Of a DNA stretch of 28,394 bases, positions 1 through 6,884 are shown one piece after another. Both the position numbers and the translations under genes were made by a program. This stretch comes from Lachnospiraceae bacterium UBA7729 (GTDB taxonomy: Bacteria; Bacillota; Clostridia; Lachnospirales; Lachnospiraceae). The stretch's first letter is position 1; every line of letters starts with the position of its first letter. Location: contig DLFD01000016.1 of assembly GCA_002482005.1 (NCBI GenBank), positions 1 through 28,394 on the forward strand, read 5' to 3'. The notes below the pieces were generated by a model. That model was not told the origin of the DNA. It searched no databases and saw only the letters and a list, made by a program, of their open reading frames with translations.

Positions 1-22
1 CTGTGATGCCGAGTTGGTTGAC
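1..22 (+). repeat. 3' tail of a dispersed element (copy 3, cut by window edge)
   Basis: The first 22 bases match 26439-26460 at 21 of 22 positions, in the same orientation. That match is the 3' end of the element described at 26346-26463. The rest of this copy lies outside the window. As with the copy at 26346, it is followed within about 45 bp by the 3' end of a minus-strand gene (DUF1836). Function unknown. Confidence 0.6.
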
Positions 23-66
23 GCATTCCTGAAGTAATACTGCCGGCTTTTGCTGTATCCTCTGTA

Positions 67-663
67 TTATCTGGATCCGGTATCTTTTTCCGCTTCTTCC
101 GTGTGTTCAAAAAGCTCATTCAGGAAGATGCTGTAGGCATCCGCAGAGGCGACCTGCCAGAGCAGGGCGTATGCTTTCGGGAGCGTGAGCGCCGGATCGC
201 CGGCAGCGTCATCCTCTATTCTTTCACTTCCGTCAGGACTTGCCGGCTGTGTCAGCAGGGCAACCTCTTCCTCCCCCATCATCTTCTGGTTCCAGACGAT
301 ATCCAGCAGATAGTCGAAATCTCCTCTGAATGCGGTGTAAGCCTGCTCCGCCGTAAGGACCTTCTCCTGCATCCGGAAGAACTTTCCGATATTCTCCATA
401 CTCAGCACCTGCTTGCTGACGGCGATGAAGAGAAGAGAGGCGATCTGTTCACGGTCATACTGTTTCTTCACCGGTCTTCTGATATATCCCAGCTTCACAT
501 AATTGCTGATCATGGATTTTGTCAGCTCCACACTCCGGAAGGCTGAAAAGGTTTCGTTGATATATTTCAGTGTCTGTTCGAGATAGAGTCCTACGTTCGG
601 GATCTCATGATATTCCGGAAGCTCAAACATAAGTTTTCCTTTCTGCTTCAGGCGGTATTTCAT
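67..663 (-). CDS. DUF1836 family putative transcriptional regulator
   Basis: A 198-residue protein of the DUF1836 type, a family common in Firmicutes and thought to carry a MerR-like winged helix. The recognisable part is the N-terminal half: a segment ELTKSMISNYVKLGYI (about residues 46-61) typical of the DNA-recognition helix, then basic residues RRPVKKQYDR and a helical stretch with EQIASLLFIAVSKQVLSME. The C-terminal third (from about 135) is acidic and low in conservation. No membrane segment or signal peptide is present. It is transcribed leftward, away from the hemolysin III leader, so the two promoters lie in the shared 664-1052 region. A TATCAT-like -10 can be read on the minus strand at 687-692, with a poor -35. 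Family assignment is fairly firm; the target genes are unknown. Confidence 0.8.
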   Translation of the reverse strand: MKYRLKQKGKLMFELPEYHEIPNVGLYLEQTLKYINETFSAFRSVELTKSMISNYVKLGYIRRPVKKQYDREQIASLLFIAVSKQVLSMENIGKFFRMQEKVLTAEQAYTAFRGDFDYLLDIVWNQKMMGEEEVALLTQPASPDGSERIEDDAAGDPALTLPKAYALLWQVASADAYSIFLNELFEHTEEAEKDTGSR

Positions 664-745
664 CTGCTGTCTTCCCTTCTTATCTCATGATAACACAATC
701 TGACGAAACCTGATACAGGAATCCAGATATTTTAAAACAAAGGTA

Positions 746-770
746 TTAATAACTCCATAACGGTTATTAA
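746..770. promoter_or_regulatory. Inverted-repeat dyad upstream of the hemolysin III promoter
   Basis: TTAATAAC (746-753) and GTTATTAA (763-770) form a perfect 8-bp inverted repeat separated by nine bases. It ends five bases before the -35 box at 776. The position suits an activator or a cooperative repressor site; the protein is unknown. Confidence 0.4.
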
Positions 771-775
771 AAAAC

Positions 776-804
776 TTGACAAAGCGGTTTCGAGACCTTA
801 TCAT
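776..804 (+). promoter_or_regulatory. Strong sigma-A promoter with palindromic operator in the spacer
   Basis: TTGACA (776-781), a 17-bp spacer and TATCAT (799-804) form a near-consensus promoter. The spacer holds the near-palindrome GGTTTCGAGACC (786-797), which differs at two positions from GGTTTCGAAAAC at 11126-11137 in the LacI-controlled region. Transcription would start near 811, right at the structured element, giving a leader of about 240 nt before the hemolysin III gene. Confidence 0.65.
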
Positions 805-812
805 GATGGAAA

Positions 813-969
813 GGCTACGAGCCGCATGGGGCGACCATGCCTGCATGGGAAAGCCCCAATGCGGCGACAGCGAACATCGAACATGCTGAGCATGTGAGAT
901 GGAAGCGGCGTAGCCGGATCGAGTAGGGGAGACGAAGTCGCCTCGTACTCGATTCACTGATGAAACCTG
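813..969 (+). ncRNA. Putative structured RNA / dispersed element copy A in the hemolysin III leader
   Basis: The segment folds by eye into nested stems. An outer helix pairs GGCTACG (813-819) with CGTAGCC (909-915). A long stem pairs CCGCATGGGGC (822-832) with GCCCCAATGCGG (853-864, one bulged A). It is capped by CCATG/CATGG (835-839/844-848). A further hairpin is ACATGC-TGA-GCATGT (881-895). A second long hairpin pairs ATCGAGTA (918-925) with TACTCGAT (946-953), and CTGATGAAAC follows. The block GCGACAGCGAACAT is shared with the copy at 26346-26463. It starts a few bases after the expected transcription start. I do not recognise it as a known riboswitch. It could be a cis-regulatory leader, an independent small RNA or a palindromic repeat. 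Confidence 0.5.
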
Positions 970-1052
970 TAAAGCTTCGGGGACGGGAAGAGAGATTTCC
1001 GTAAGAAAGAGGGGACTCGTTTCCGGCTGTATGCGAGAGGAGGATGGCATCT

Positions 1053-1694
1053 ATGAGAATCCAGTACTGGAAGGACCCGGCAAGCGCACTGACTCACCTG
1101 ATCGCACTGATCCTTACGGTCATGGCCGCAGGACCGCTGCTGATCGCAAGGGGACTGAGTCCGGACCGGAAGGCAGCGCTGATCATATTCGTCTGGAGTA
1201 TGGCGACGCTGTATCTAGCAAGCACCCTGTTTCATGCCATCTGCGCCAGCCCGAGGTCATCCCTGCATCTTCAGCGCTTTGATCACGCCAGCATCTATCT
1301 GCTGATCGCAGGCAGCTACACCCCGATCTGCGTGATCTCCCTTCCAAAGCCGTATGGCTATCGGCTGCTTGCGGCTGTATGGACCATCGGACTTACCGGG
1401 ATCCTGCTTACCGCCTTTGTGAAACATTTTCCGAAGTGGGTCTCCGCGGTCATCTACATCGCGATGGGATGGATGGCGGCATTCTCTTTTCCGCAGCTGC
1501 TCCGCTGTATGTCGGCAGCGGCAGTCTTCTGGCTGGTAGCCGGAGGCATTGTCTATACCATCGGGGGAGTGATCTATGCCCTGAAGATGGAGAACTTCAA
1601 CCGCAGACATCCGAATTTCGGAAATCATGAGATCTTCCATCTCTTTGTAATGGCGGGAAGCTTCTGCCACTTTGTTATGATGTTCCTTCTGTAA
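1053..1694 (+). CDS. Hemolysin III / PAQR family membrane protein (TrhA/YqfA-like)
   Basis: A 213-residue integral membrane protein with seven predicted transmembrane segments and the PAQR fold, related to bacterial TrhA/YqfA and adiponectin receptors. Family metal-site and hydrolase-like positions are present: H15 in the first segment, STLFH (57-61), FDH (76-78) and the C-terminal HEIFH and CH pair (near 192-196 and 205-206). Bacterial members are linked to membrane fluidity or lipid homeostasis, although the name comes from a hemolytic phenotype in Bacillus cereus. An in-frame ATG at 1044 lies directly against the AGAGGAGG motif (1036-1043). The ATG at 1053 has a 9-base spacing and is preferred. 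The gene has its own strong promoter and a long structured leader. It converges with the alpha-galactosidase. Confidence 0.85.
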   Translation: MRIQYWKDPASALTHLIALILTVMAAGPLLIARGLSPDRKAALIIFVWSMATLYLASTLFHAICASPRSSLHLQRFDHASIYLLIAGSYTPICVISLPKPYGYRLLAAVWTIGLTGILLTAFVKHFPKWVSAVIYIAMGWMAAFSFPQLLRCMSAAAVFWLVAGGIVYTIGGVIYALKMENFNRRHPNFGNHEIFHLFVMAGSFCHFVMMFLL

Positions 1695-1710
1695 CAGGAG
1701 CAGGGAACAG

Positions 1711-1748
1711 AAAAAGGTCTCCGGAAAGTTTTCGCTTTCCGGAGACCT
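1711..1748 (-). terminator. Rho-independent terminator for the alpha-galactosidase
   Basis: A perfect 14-bp stem (1715-1728 with 1735-1748) closes a 6-base loop. On the minus strand it is followed by TTTTTCTG (complement of 1711-1715 and beyond), a standard U tract. On the plus strand the hairpin has no T run, so plus-strand transcripts may stop less well here. Confidence 0.85.
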
Positions 1749-1820
1749 GATCGTCTCTGCTGGTCCGGTATTCTGCCGGCTGGTCAGATCCAGTTTCCTT
1801 TTTTTGTGAACCAGCCAGGC

Positions 1821-4064
1821 TCAGGCGTACACGTGGATCAGAAGGCTCTCAAAGTCCTTCAGAGCAGGGATGTAAAGACCGATATTCATCAGTTCGTCGC
1901 CTCTGCATTCTGTCTGGAAGAGCTTGTCCATATCCTGATCTGCGCTGCTGTGCTGCGGGCCTTTCTTTACGGAGCCGGAGACCAGCCTGATCGTGTAGAG
2001 CTGGTCAGGGTCCAGTCCCTTCAGGCGGATGGCGGTGCTTCTCCAGTTCGGCCTTCCGAGTACCTGGACGTAGGTCACCAGCGCTTCCTTCTTATCCGGG
2101 GAGGCGACCATCCAGCAGTCATAGAGTCTGTCGCCTGACCAGGAATTCAGACGATAGTAATCGCCTTCTTCGTTCAGCATATGGAACTGGTGGTAATGCT
2201 CAATCTGTTTCCGGATCAGTGCGCGCTCATCATCCGGAAGATCGGAGAGGACGAGTTCGTAGCCGAAGGTTCCGGCCAGCGCAACATTAGCTCTTGTCTC
2301 GAAAGGTGTCGTTCTTCCGACCTGGTCATTCGGGCAGAGGGATACGTGTGCTCCCATGGTCGTGATCGGGAATACCATAGCAGTCCCTTCCTGGATCTTC
2401 AGGCGTTCGATCGCGTCGGTATCATCGGAAGTCCAGATCTGCGGGCTGTAGAAAAGCATGCCGGCGTCGAAGCGGGCCCCGCCGCTGGAGCAGTTCTCAA
2501 AGAGAAGTCCGGGCATCTCATCGAGCAGACGCTGCTGCATCGCATAGACGCCAAGAACGAATCTGTGACTGAGCTCACCCTGACGGTCAGCAGGAAGGGA
2601 GGAGCTTTCAAGGTCGCTGAGGTAGCGGTTCATGTCCCACTTTACATAATCGATGGAAGTTCCGTGGAAGACCTTCAGGATCTGGTCCATAATGTGGTCG
2701 CGGACTTCCTTTCTGGAGACGTCAAGCACCAGCTGGTTGCGTCCCCTGGACGGATCTCTTCCGTTCAGCCTGATCGCCCAGTCCGGATGTGCACGGTAGA
2801 GGTCGGAGTCCTCATTCACCATCTCCGGTTCGATCCAGATACCGAACTTCATTCCAAGAGCCTTGACTCTCCTGACAAGGGCATCCAGTCCGCCATGAAG
2901 CTTGTTCTCGTTGACTTCCCAGTCTCCGAGACCGTGATCGTCGTCATTGCGGAGACCGAACCAGCCGTCATCCATGACGAACATGTCCATTCCGAAGCCA
3001 TGTGCGTCTTTGGCGATCTGATACAGCTTCTCCTCATCAAAGTGGAAGGTTGTTCCTTCCCAGTTGTTGATGAGCACCGGTCTCAGCTTCCCGCGGTACG
3101 GATTCCGGATCAGATGATCGCGGAAGAAGTGGTGGAAACTGAGGGTCATGCGGTCGAGACCGCTTCCGGAATAGGTCATGACGACTTCCGGGGCTGTAAA
3201 GGTGCTGCCGGGAGTCAGAAGCCAGTCAAAGTTTTCAGGATTGATCCCCATCACAAGACGGACGGAATCATACATGGAGACATCCGCGCATGCCTCGAAG
3301 TTGCCGGAATATACAAGGCTCATCCCGTATACTTCGCCCTGGGTCTGCGTTGCTTCCGGGGTCAGAATCGCCATGAAAGGACTTTCCTGAGGACTGGAAA
3401 CACCTCTCTGTGAGGAGAGGACCTGCTTCCCGTGATGGAGGGAGATGCGTTCCGGATGACGTTCCCTTGCCCAGCATCCGAACAGCCCCATCATCTCGAA
3501 ATCGCGGTTATCCATATCCATTCCCATACTGAGGACCCTGCGGACATGAAGGGCATCCGGGCTCTCGTTCTCCAGAAGGACGCTTCTTGTGATCACATCT
3601 TCCGCCGGGAATACGGAGTAGAGAAGGGTGACCCGAAGTCCGAGCACCGGATCTTTCAGAACGATCTTCAGCGTCTTTACCGCTGTTTCGTCTCCGGCAA
3701 AGGAGGCCGGAAGACCCTCGAGGGCCGGTTTGCCGTCTTCGATGCTGCAGGAGTCAAAGAACAGTTCAACGCCCGGGGCACCGTCTTTTCCGACGACGTC
3801 AAGGCAGCTTTCCCGGTAGTCGCCGACACCGGCGGTCGGATATTCAAAGGGGAAGCCTGCGAGAAAGGCAATCTTTTCCCGGCGAAGCATCGACGGAGAC
3901 GGAAATTCCGGAAGACGGAACGGCGCCGTGCCCGCTTCATGCTCCATGCGGGGACCATAATAGATATGTCCGAGATAACCTTCGCTGGTAAGCCCCATCA
4001 GATAGGTCGTGTGGTCCGTGTCAAGTTTGAAGATACGCGACTGTGAGTTATATGTGATCGCCAT
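1821..4064 (-). CDS. Alpha-galactosidase, GH36
   Basis: A 747-residue enzyme that hydrolyses terminal alpha-1,6-galactose from raffinose-family oligosaccharides and related galactosides. Length and domain order fit bacterial GH36: an N-terminal beta-supersandwich (about 1-320), a TIM barrel with FVMDDGWFG (near 362-370) and GIWIEPEM (408-415), and a C-terminal beta domain. The catalytic nucleophile is Asp477 in KWDMNRY. The acid/base is in WTSDDTDA (Asp547/548). Both sit at almost the same numbers as in Geobacillus AgaA. There is no signal peptide, so it is cytoplasmic and needs an importer for its substrate; none specific to galactosides is adjacent. The start at 4064 has a GAAAGGGGAAAGG site just upstream. 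It is monocistronic, with its own terminator at 1711-1748, and divergent from the amino-acid operon. Confidence 0.95.
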   Translation of the reverse strand: MAITYNSQSRIFKLDTDHTTYLMGLTSEGYLGHIYYGPRMEHEAGTAPFRLPEFPSPSMLRREKIAFLAGFPFEYPTAGVGDYRESCLDVVGKDGAPGVELFFDSCSIEDGKPALEGLPASFAGDETAVKTLKIVLKDPVLGLRVTLLYSVFPAEDVITRSVLLENESPDALHVRRVLSMGMDMDNRDFEMMGLFGCWARERHPERISLHHGKQVLSSQRGVSSPQESPFMAILTPEATQTQGEVYGMSLVYSGNFEACADVSMYDSVRLVMGINPENFDWLLTPGSTFTAPEVVMTYSGSGLDRMTLSFHHFFRDHLIRNPYRGKLRPVLINNWEGTTFHFDEEKLYQIAKDAHGFGMDMFVMDDGWFGLRNDDDHGLGDWEVNENKLHGGLDALVRRVKALGMKFGIWIEPEMVNEDSDLYRAHPDWAIRLNGRDPSRGRNQLVLDVSRKEVRDHIMDQILKVFHGTSIDYVKWDMNRYLSDLESSSLPADRQGELSHRFVLGVYAMQQRLLDEMPGLLFENCSSGGARFDAGMLFYSPQIWTSDDTDAIERLKIQEGTAMVFPITTMGAHVSLCPNDQVGRTTPFETRANVALAGTFGYELVLSDLPDDERALIRKQIEHYHQFHMLNEEGDYYRLNSWSGDRLYDCWMVASPDKKEALVTYVQVLGRPNWRSTAIRLKGLDPDQLYTIRLVSGSVKKGPQHSSADQDMDKLFQTECRGDELMNIGLYIPALKDFESLLIHVYA

Positions 4065-4338
4065 AGGCCTTTCCCCTTTCCTGAGATGGCTGCTCTGCCG
4101 GCAGCTGACGGCAGAAGGAACTCTTGTGCAAATATACGATCAGCTTCATCTGATAATTCACTACATTAAACAATATCACAAGAATATCCTTTTTTCATTG
4201 TCCTTTTGTCATATCTTATGTGCAATTTCATATATCCCTGCGGAGGAGCCTGACCTGGAACGAAAGCATGCGAAGCCCGAATGACTCGTAAATATATTTG
4301 TGATAACACATATATATAAAAATATATTCGGATATATA
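4065..4338. other. AT-rich intergenic region between divergent transcription units
   Basis: No gene was seen. The sequence is clearly more AT-rich than its surroundings, with TATATA tracts around 4290-4338 and a short palindrome TGTGATAACACA near 4299-4312. It must hold the promoter of the alpha-galactosidase. On the minus strand around 4140-4200 only weak matches to -35/-10 boxes can be read, so an activator-dependent promoter is possible but not shown. Confidence 0.5.
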
Positions 4339-4376
4339 TTGACAATATCAAAAGAATGTGGTAATCCTATTGTCAA
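4339..4376 (+). promoter_or_regulatory. Promoter of the amino-acid operon framed by an 8-bp inverted repeat
   Basis: TTGACA (4339-4344), a 17-bp spacer and TAATCC (4362-4367, preceded by GTGG) form a plausible sigma-A promoter with a weak -10. TTGACAAT (4339-4346) and ATTGTCAA (4369-4376) are perfect inverted arms bracketing the whole promoter. They place possible protein half-sites on the -35 box and the start point. Confidence 0.5.
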
Positions 4377-4387
4377 ACCAGATGAGG

Positions 4388-4436
4388 AAGGGACCAAAGG
4401 GGGGTCTGCAGAGAGAGAATCTGCGGATCCCTTTTC
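4388..4436 (+). terminator. Leader hairpin with T tract (possible attenuator)
   Basis: The operon leader contains an inner stem CTGCAGA/TCTGCGG (4406-4412 with 4420-4426, one T-G pair). An outer stem AAGGGA/TCCCTT (4388-4393 with 4428-4433) follows, separated on the 5' side by a G-rich internal loop. TTTTCT comes immediately after. It resembles an imperfect intrinsic terminator about 15 nt into the transcript and about 70 nt before the first gene. No T-box or riboswitch consensus was recognised upstream, and there is little room for one. Confidence 0.4.
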
Positions 4437-4504
4437 TGTCCACACAGCAGGCGGCGGAAAGATCATATCCCGGCCGCCCCATCCGGAAAGAGGAGGCTTT
4501 TATT

Positions 4505-5320
4505 ATGAAGAAAAGATTACTGGTACTTGTGATGGCAGCAGCTGCAGCATTTTCCATGACGGCTTATGCAGGGTCGGGAAGAACTCTGGATGAGATCCAG
4601 AAGGACGGAAAGATCGTCATGGCAACCAATGCGGAATTTGAACCTTTCGAGTATAAGGATGATGACAAGATCGTCGGGATCGATGTGGATATCGCGACGG
4701 CGATCGCGGATGAGCTCGGAGTGGACCTTGAGATCAGCGATATCGCGTTCGAGTCTACGATCCCGGCGCTTCAGGCCGGCAAGGCTGATTTCATCGCGGC
4801 AGGCATGTCTGTCACGGAAGACAGGAAGAAGAATGTCGATTTCACGGATCCTTACTTTAACGCTTCCCAGGCGATCCTGGTCGCAAAGGATTCCGATATC
4901 ACCGGGAGAGACGGCCTGAATGGAAAGACGGTCGGTGTACAGACCGGTACCACAGGCGATTCCTACTGCACGGATGAGGACGGAACGTCCGATGTCAAGG
5001 TGGGTGAAGTAAAGAGATACGAGAAAGGTATGGATGCGGTCTCTGACCTGATCGCGGGAAGGATCGATGCCGTCATCATCGATAATTTCGTTGCCGGGAA
5101 GCTGGCAGAGAAGAATCCGGACAAGGTTGTGAAACTGGATGAAGCTCTCACGGAAGAAGAATATGCTATGGCGCTTCCGAAGGGTTCCGAGCTTACCGCA
5201 AAGTTCAATGATATCCTTGCGGAGCTTACAGAGAGCGGGAAACTTGATGAGATCGAGAGCAAGTATCTCGGCGACGGTACGACCGGAGGAGAGACAGAAG
5301 CAGAGACGGAAGCAGAGTAA
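4505..5320 (+). CDS. Polar amino acid ABC transporter, substrate-binding protein
   Basis: A 271-residue family-3 solute-binding protein (SBP_bac_3). Typical markers are NAEFEPFEYKDDDKIVGIDVD near the start of the mature part, ADFIAAGMSVTEDRKKNVDFT, and VGVQTGTTGDSY. It binds an amino acid outside the cell and delivers it to the permease encoded next. An N-terminal Sec signal is clear (KKR, then an Ala-rich core, ending near AYAG). There is no lipobox cysteine, which is unusual for a Gram-positive binding protein. The C terminus ends in an acidic repeat (TEAETEAE) also seen at the end of the sugar-binding protein at 11301. The ATG at 4505 follows AAAGAGGAGGCTTT (4487-4500); the longer upstream reading frame has no such site. 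Substrate is not readable; ornithine or arginine is inferred from gene four of the operon. Confidence 0.9.
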   Translation: MKKRLLVLVMAAAAAFSMTAYAGSGRTLDEIQKDGKIVMATNAEFEPFEYKDDDKIVGIDVDIATAIADELGVDLEISDIAFESTIPALQAGKADFIAAGMSVTEDRKKNVDFTDPYFNASQAILVAKDSDITGRDGLNGKTVGVQTGTTGDSYCTDEDGTSDVKVGEVKRYEKGMDAVSDLIAGRIDAVIIDNFVAGKLAEKNPDKVVKLDEALTEEEYAMALPKGSELTAKFNDILAELTESGKLDEIESKYLGDGTTGGETEAETEAE

Positions 5321-5360
5321 TACGATCAAGTAATACGATCATAAACTGACTCAGGAAACG

Positions 5361-5404
5361 GCCGGGGCAGAGTCGGGCAGCAGGATGTCTGACCTTGTCC
5401 CGGC
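5361..5404 (+). other. Intra-operon hairpin after the binding-protein gene
   Basis: GCCGGGGCA (5361-5369) pairs with TTGTCCCGGC (5395-5404) around a 25-base loop. No T tract follows. Such hairpins after a binding-protein gene commonly protect the 5' transcript segment and raise the ratio of binding protein to permease; that role is inferred here. Confidence 0.4.
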
Positions 5405-5437
5405 ATTGCCGGCCTTATCATGCAGAAAGGTTATGGG

Positions 5438-6133
5438 ATGGGATCATTATCATCGCGGCTGTATGATGCGCTGATCTATAAGGACAGGTGGCATTACATC
5501 ACCGACGGACTGGGGATGACGATCGTCATTACACTTGGCGCTCTTGTCATCGGCCTGATCCTGGGTTCTGTTGCAGCGATCATCAAGGTAGCCTATAAGA
5601 ATACAAAGAAGAACCTGCTGCTTTCCGTGCTTAACTTTATCGTGGGCATCTATCTGACCGTGATCCGGGGAACTCCGACGGTCGTCCAGCTGATGATCAT
5701 GTACTTCGTGATCTGGAAATCCGGAACGTCGCTCGAAGTTGCAATCGCGGCATTCGGGATCAACTCCGGAGCTTATCTGGCAGAAGTCATGCGGTCCGGC
5801 ATTCAGTCGGTTGACAGGGGACAGACGGAGGCCGGAAGGTCCCTGGGACTGAATTTCTGGCAGACGATGAGGAAGATCATCCTTCCTCAGGCGTTCAAGA
5901 ATGTCGCACCTGCGATCTTCAACGAATTCATCACGCTTCTGAAGGAGACTTCCGTCTCCGGATATGTCGGGATCCAGGAACTGACGAAGGCAGGCGATAT
6001 CATCCGTTCGCTTACCTATGATGCGATGCCGCCGCTGCTTTTAGTGGCGCTGATCTATCTGGTCATCGTGATCGGACTGACCCGGATCCTCGCAGTGATC
6101 GAAAGGAGGATGGCTGAAAGTGATCTCCGTTAA
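5438..6133 (+). CDS. Polar amino acid ABC transporter, permease (HisM/GlnP family)
   Basis: A permease of about 231 residues of the His/Glu/Gln/Arg type. It has a hydrophobic segment beginning GMTIVITLGALVIGL, the motif YLTVIRGTPTVVQLMI near the second segment, and the cytoplasmic EAA loop with EAGRSLGLNFWQTMRKIILPQA in its usual place. The last segment ends in LLLVALIYLVIVIGLTRIL. It forms the membrane channel with the ATPase encoded next. An ATG at 5420 is also in frame but lacks a ribosome site. The ATG at 5438 follows AGAAAGG with 7-base spacing and is chosen. The 3' end overlaps the ATPase gene by 14 bases, indicating translational coupling. Confidence 0.9.
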   Translation: MGSLSSRLYDALIYKDRWHYITDGLGMTIVITLGALVIGLILGSVAAIIKVAYKNTKKNLLLSVLNFIVGIYLTVIRGTPTVVQLMIMYFVIWKSGTSLEVAIAAFGINSGAYLAEVMRSGIQSVDRGQTEAGRSLGLNFWQTMRKIILPQAFKNVAPAIFNEFITLLKETSVSGYVGIQELTKAGDIIRSLTYDAMPPLLLVALIYLVIVIGLTRILAVIERRMAESDLR

Positions 6134-6869
6134 AGGGCTGCACAAGACTTTTCATAATGCAAAAGGCGATGTCGAGGTGCTGAAGGGGATCGATGCGGAG
6201 ATCGCCGACGGCGAGAAGGTGGTCATCATCGGGCCGTCAGGATCCGGCAAAAGCACATTCCTGAGATGCCTGAACCTGCTTGAGGAGCCTACTTCCGGGA
6301 CAATCGAGTTTGACGGGCAGGTGATCAGCGGGCCCGGGGCTTCGAAAGTGAATATCGACGGCATCCGCGCTCAGATGGGAATGGTCTTTCAGCAGTTCAA
6401 TCTGTTTCCGCATATGACGGTTGAGGAAAATATCACCATGGCCCCGGTCATGATCAAAAAGCAGAAGAAATCGGATGCGGTGGAGCGGGCACACAGTCTG
6501 CTGAAGCTGGTCGGACTGGAAGAGAAAGCTTCTGCATATCCGAAACAGCTCTCCGGAGGACAGCAGCAGAGAGTCGCTATCGTCCGGGCTCTGGCTATGG
6601 ACCCGAAGATGATGCTCTTCGATGAACCGACTTCCGCTCTGGACCCTGAGATGGTCGGCGAGGTCCTCCGCGTCATGGAAGTACTTGCGGACAAGGGCAT
6701 GACGATGGCGGTCGTCACTCATGAGATGGGTTTTGCGAGACATGTTGCCAACAGGATCCTTTTCGTCGATGACGGGCGGATCCTTGAGGAAAACACTCCG
6801 GATGCATTCTTTGATGATCCTCAGAATCCCAGGGCACAGGATTTCCTGAGCAAGATCATCAACAACTAA
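6120..6869 (+). CDS. Polar amino acid ABC transporter, ATP-binding protein (GlnQ/HisP family)
   Basis: A 249-residue ATPase of the amino-acid importer class. Visible motifs: Walker A GPSGSGKST (38-46), Q-loop in VFQQFNLFPHMT (89-100), signature LSGGQQQ (144-150), Walker B MMLFDEPTSALDP (164-176), and the switch His201 in VTHEMGFA. Length and motif spacing match GlnQ/HisP exactly. It starts with GTG at 6120 inside the end of the permease gene. An AAAGGAGGA site lies at 6102-6110, also within that gene. It energises import by the 4505-6133 gene products. A gap of only 15 bases separates it from the next gene, so all four are read as one operon. Confidence 0.95.
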   Translation: MISVKGLHKTFHNAKGDVEVLKGIDAEIADGEKVVIIGPSGSGKSTFLRCLNLLEEPTSGTIEFDGQVISGPGASKVNIDGIRAQMGMVFQQFNLFPHMTVEENITMAPVMIKKQKKSDAVERAHSLLKLVGLEEKASAYPKQLSGGQQQRVAIVRALAMDPKMMLFDEPTSALDPEMVGEVLRVMEVLADKGMTMAVVTHEMGFARHVANRILFVDDGRILEENTPDAFFDDPQNPRAQDFLSKIINN

Positions 6870-6884
6870 AGAGGAGGCTTTGGC

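Noticed and set aside
957..966. CTGATGAAAC, resembling a hammerhead ribozyme core
   Set aside because: In a hammerhead the CTGATGA and GAAA parts are separated by a stem; here they are fused, and copy B reads CTGACAAAC, so the fold cannot form.
685..1050. Small open frame across the dispersed element
   Set aside because: It is read through the structured element and promoter, has no ribosome site, and looks like the spurious frames that such repeats produce.
2181..3413. Long open frame antisense to the alpha-galactosidase
   Set aside because: It is a shadow of the GH36 gene, with no ribosome site and no family resemblance.
4299..4312. CRP-like site TGTGATAACACA
   Set aside because: The half-site spacing is wrong for a CRP site and this lineage normally uses CcpA; no cre match was found.
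4377..4504. T-box or amino-acid riboswitch in the operon leader
   Set aside because: The leader is only about 130 nt, with no T-box consensus and no known aptamer pattern; only a terminator-like hairpin is supported.
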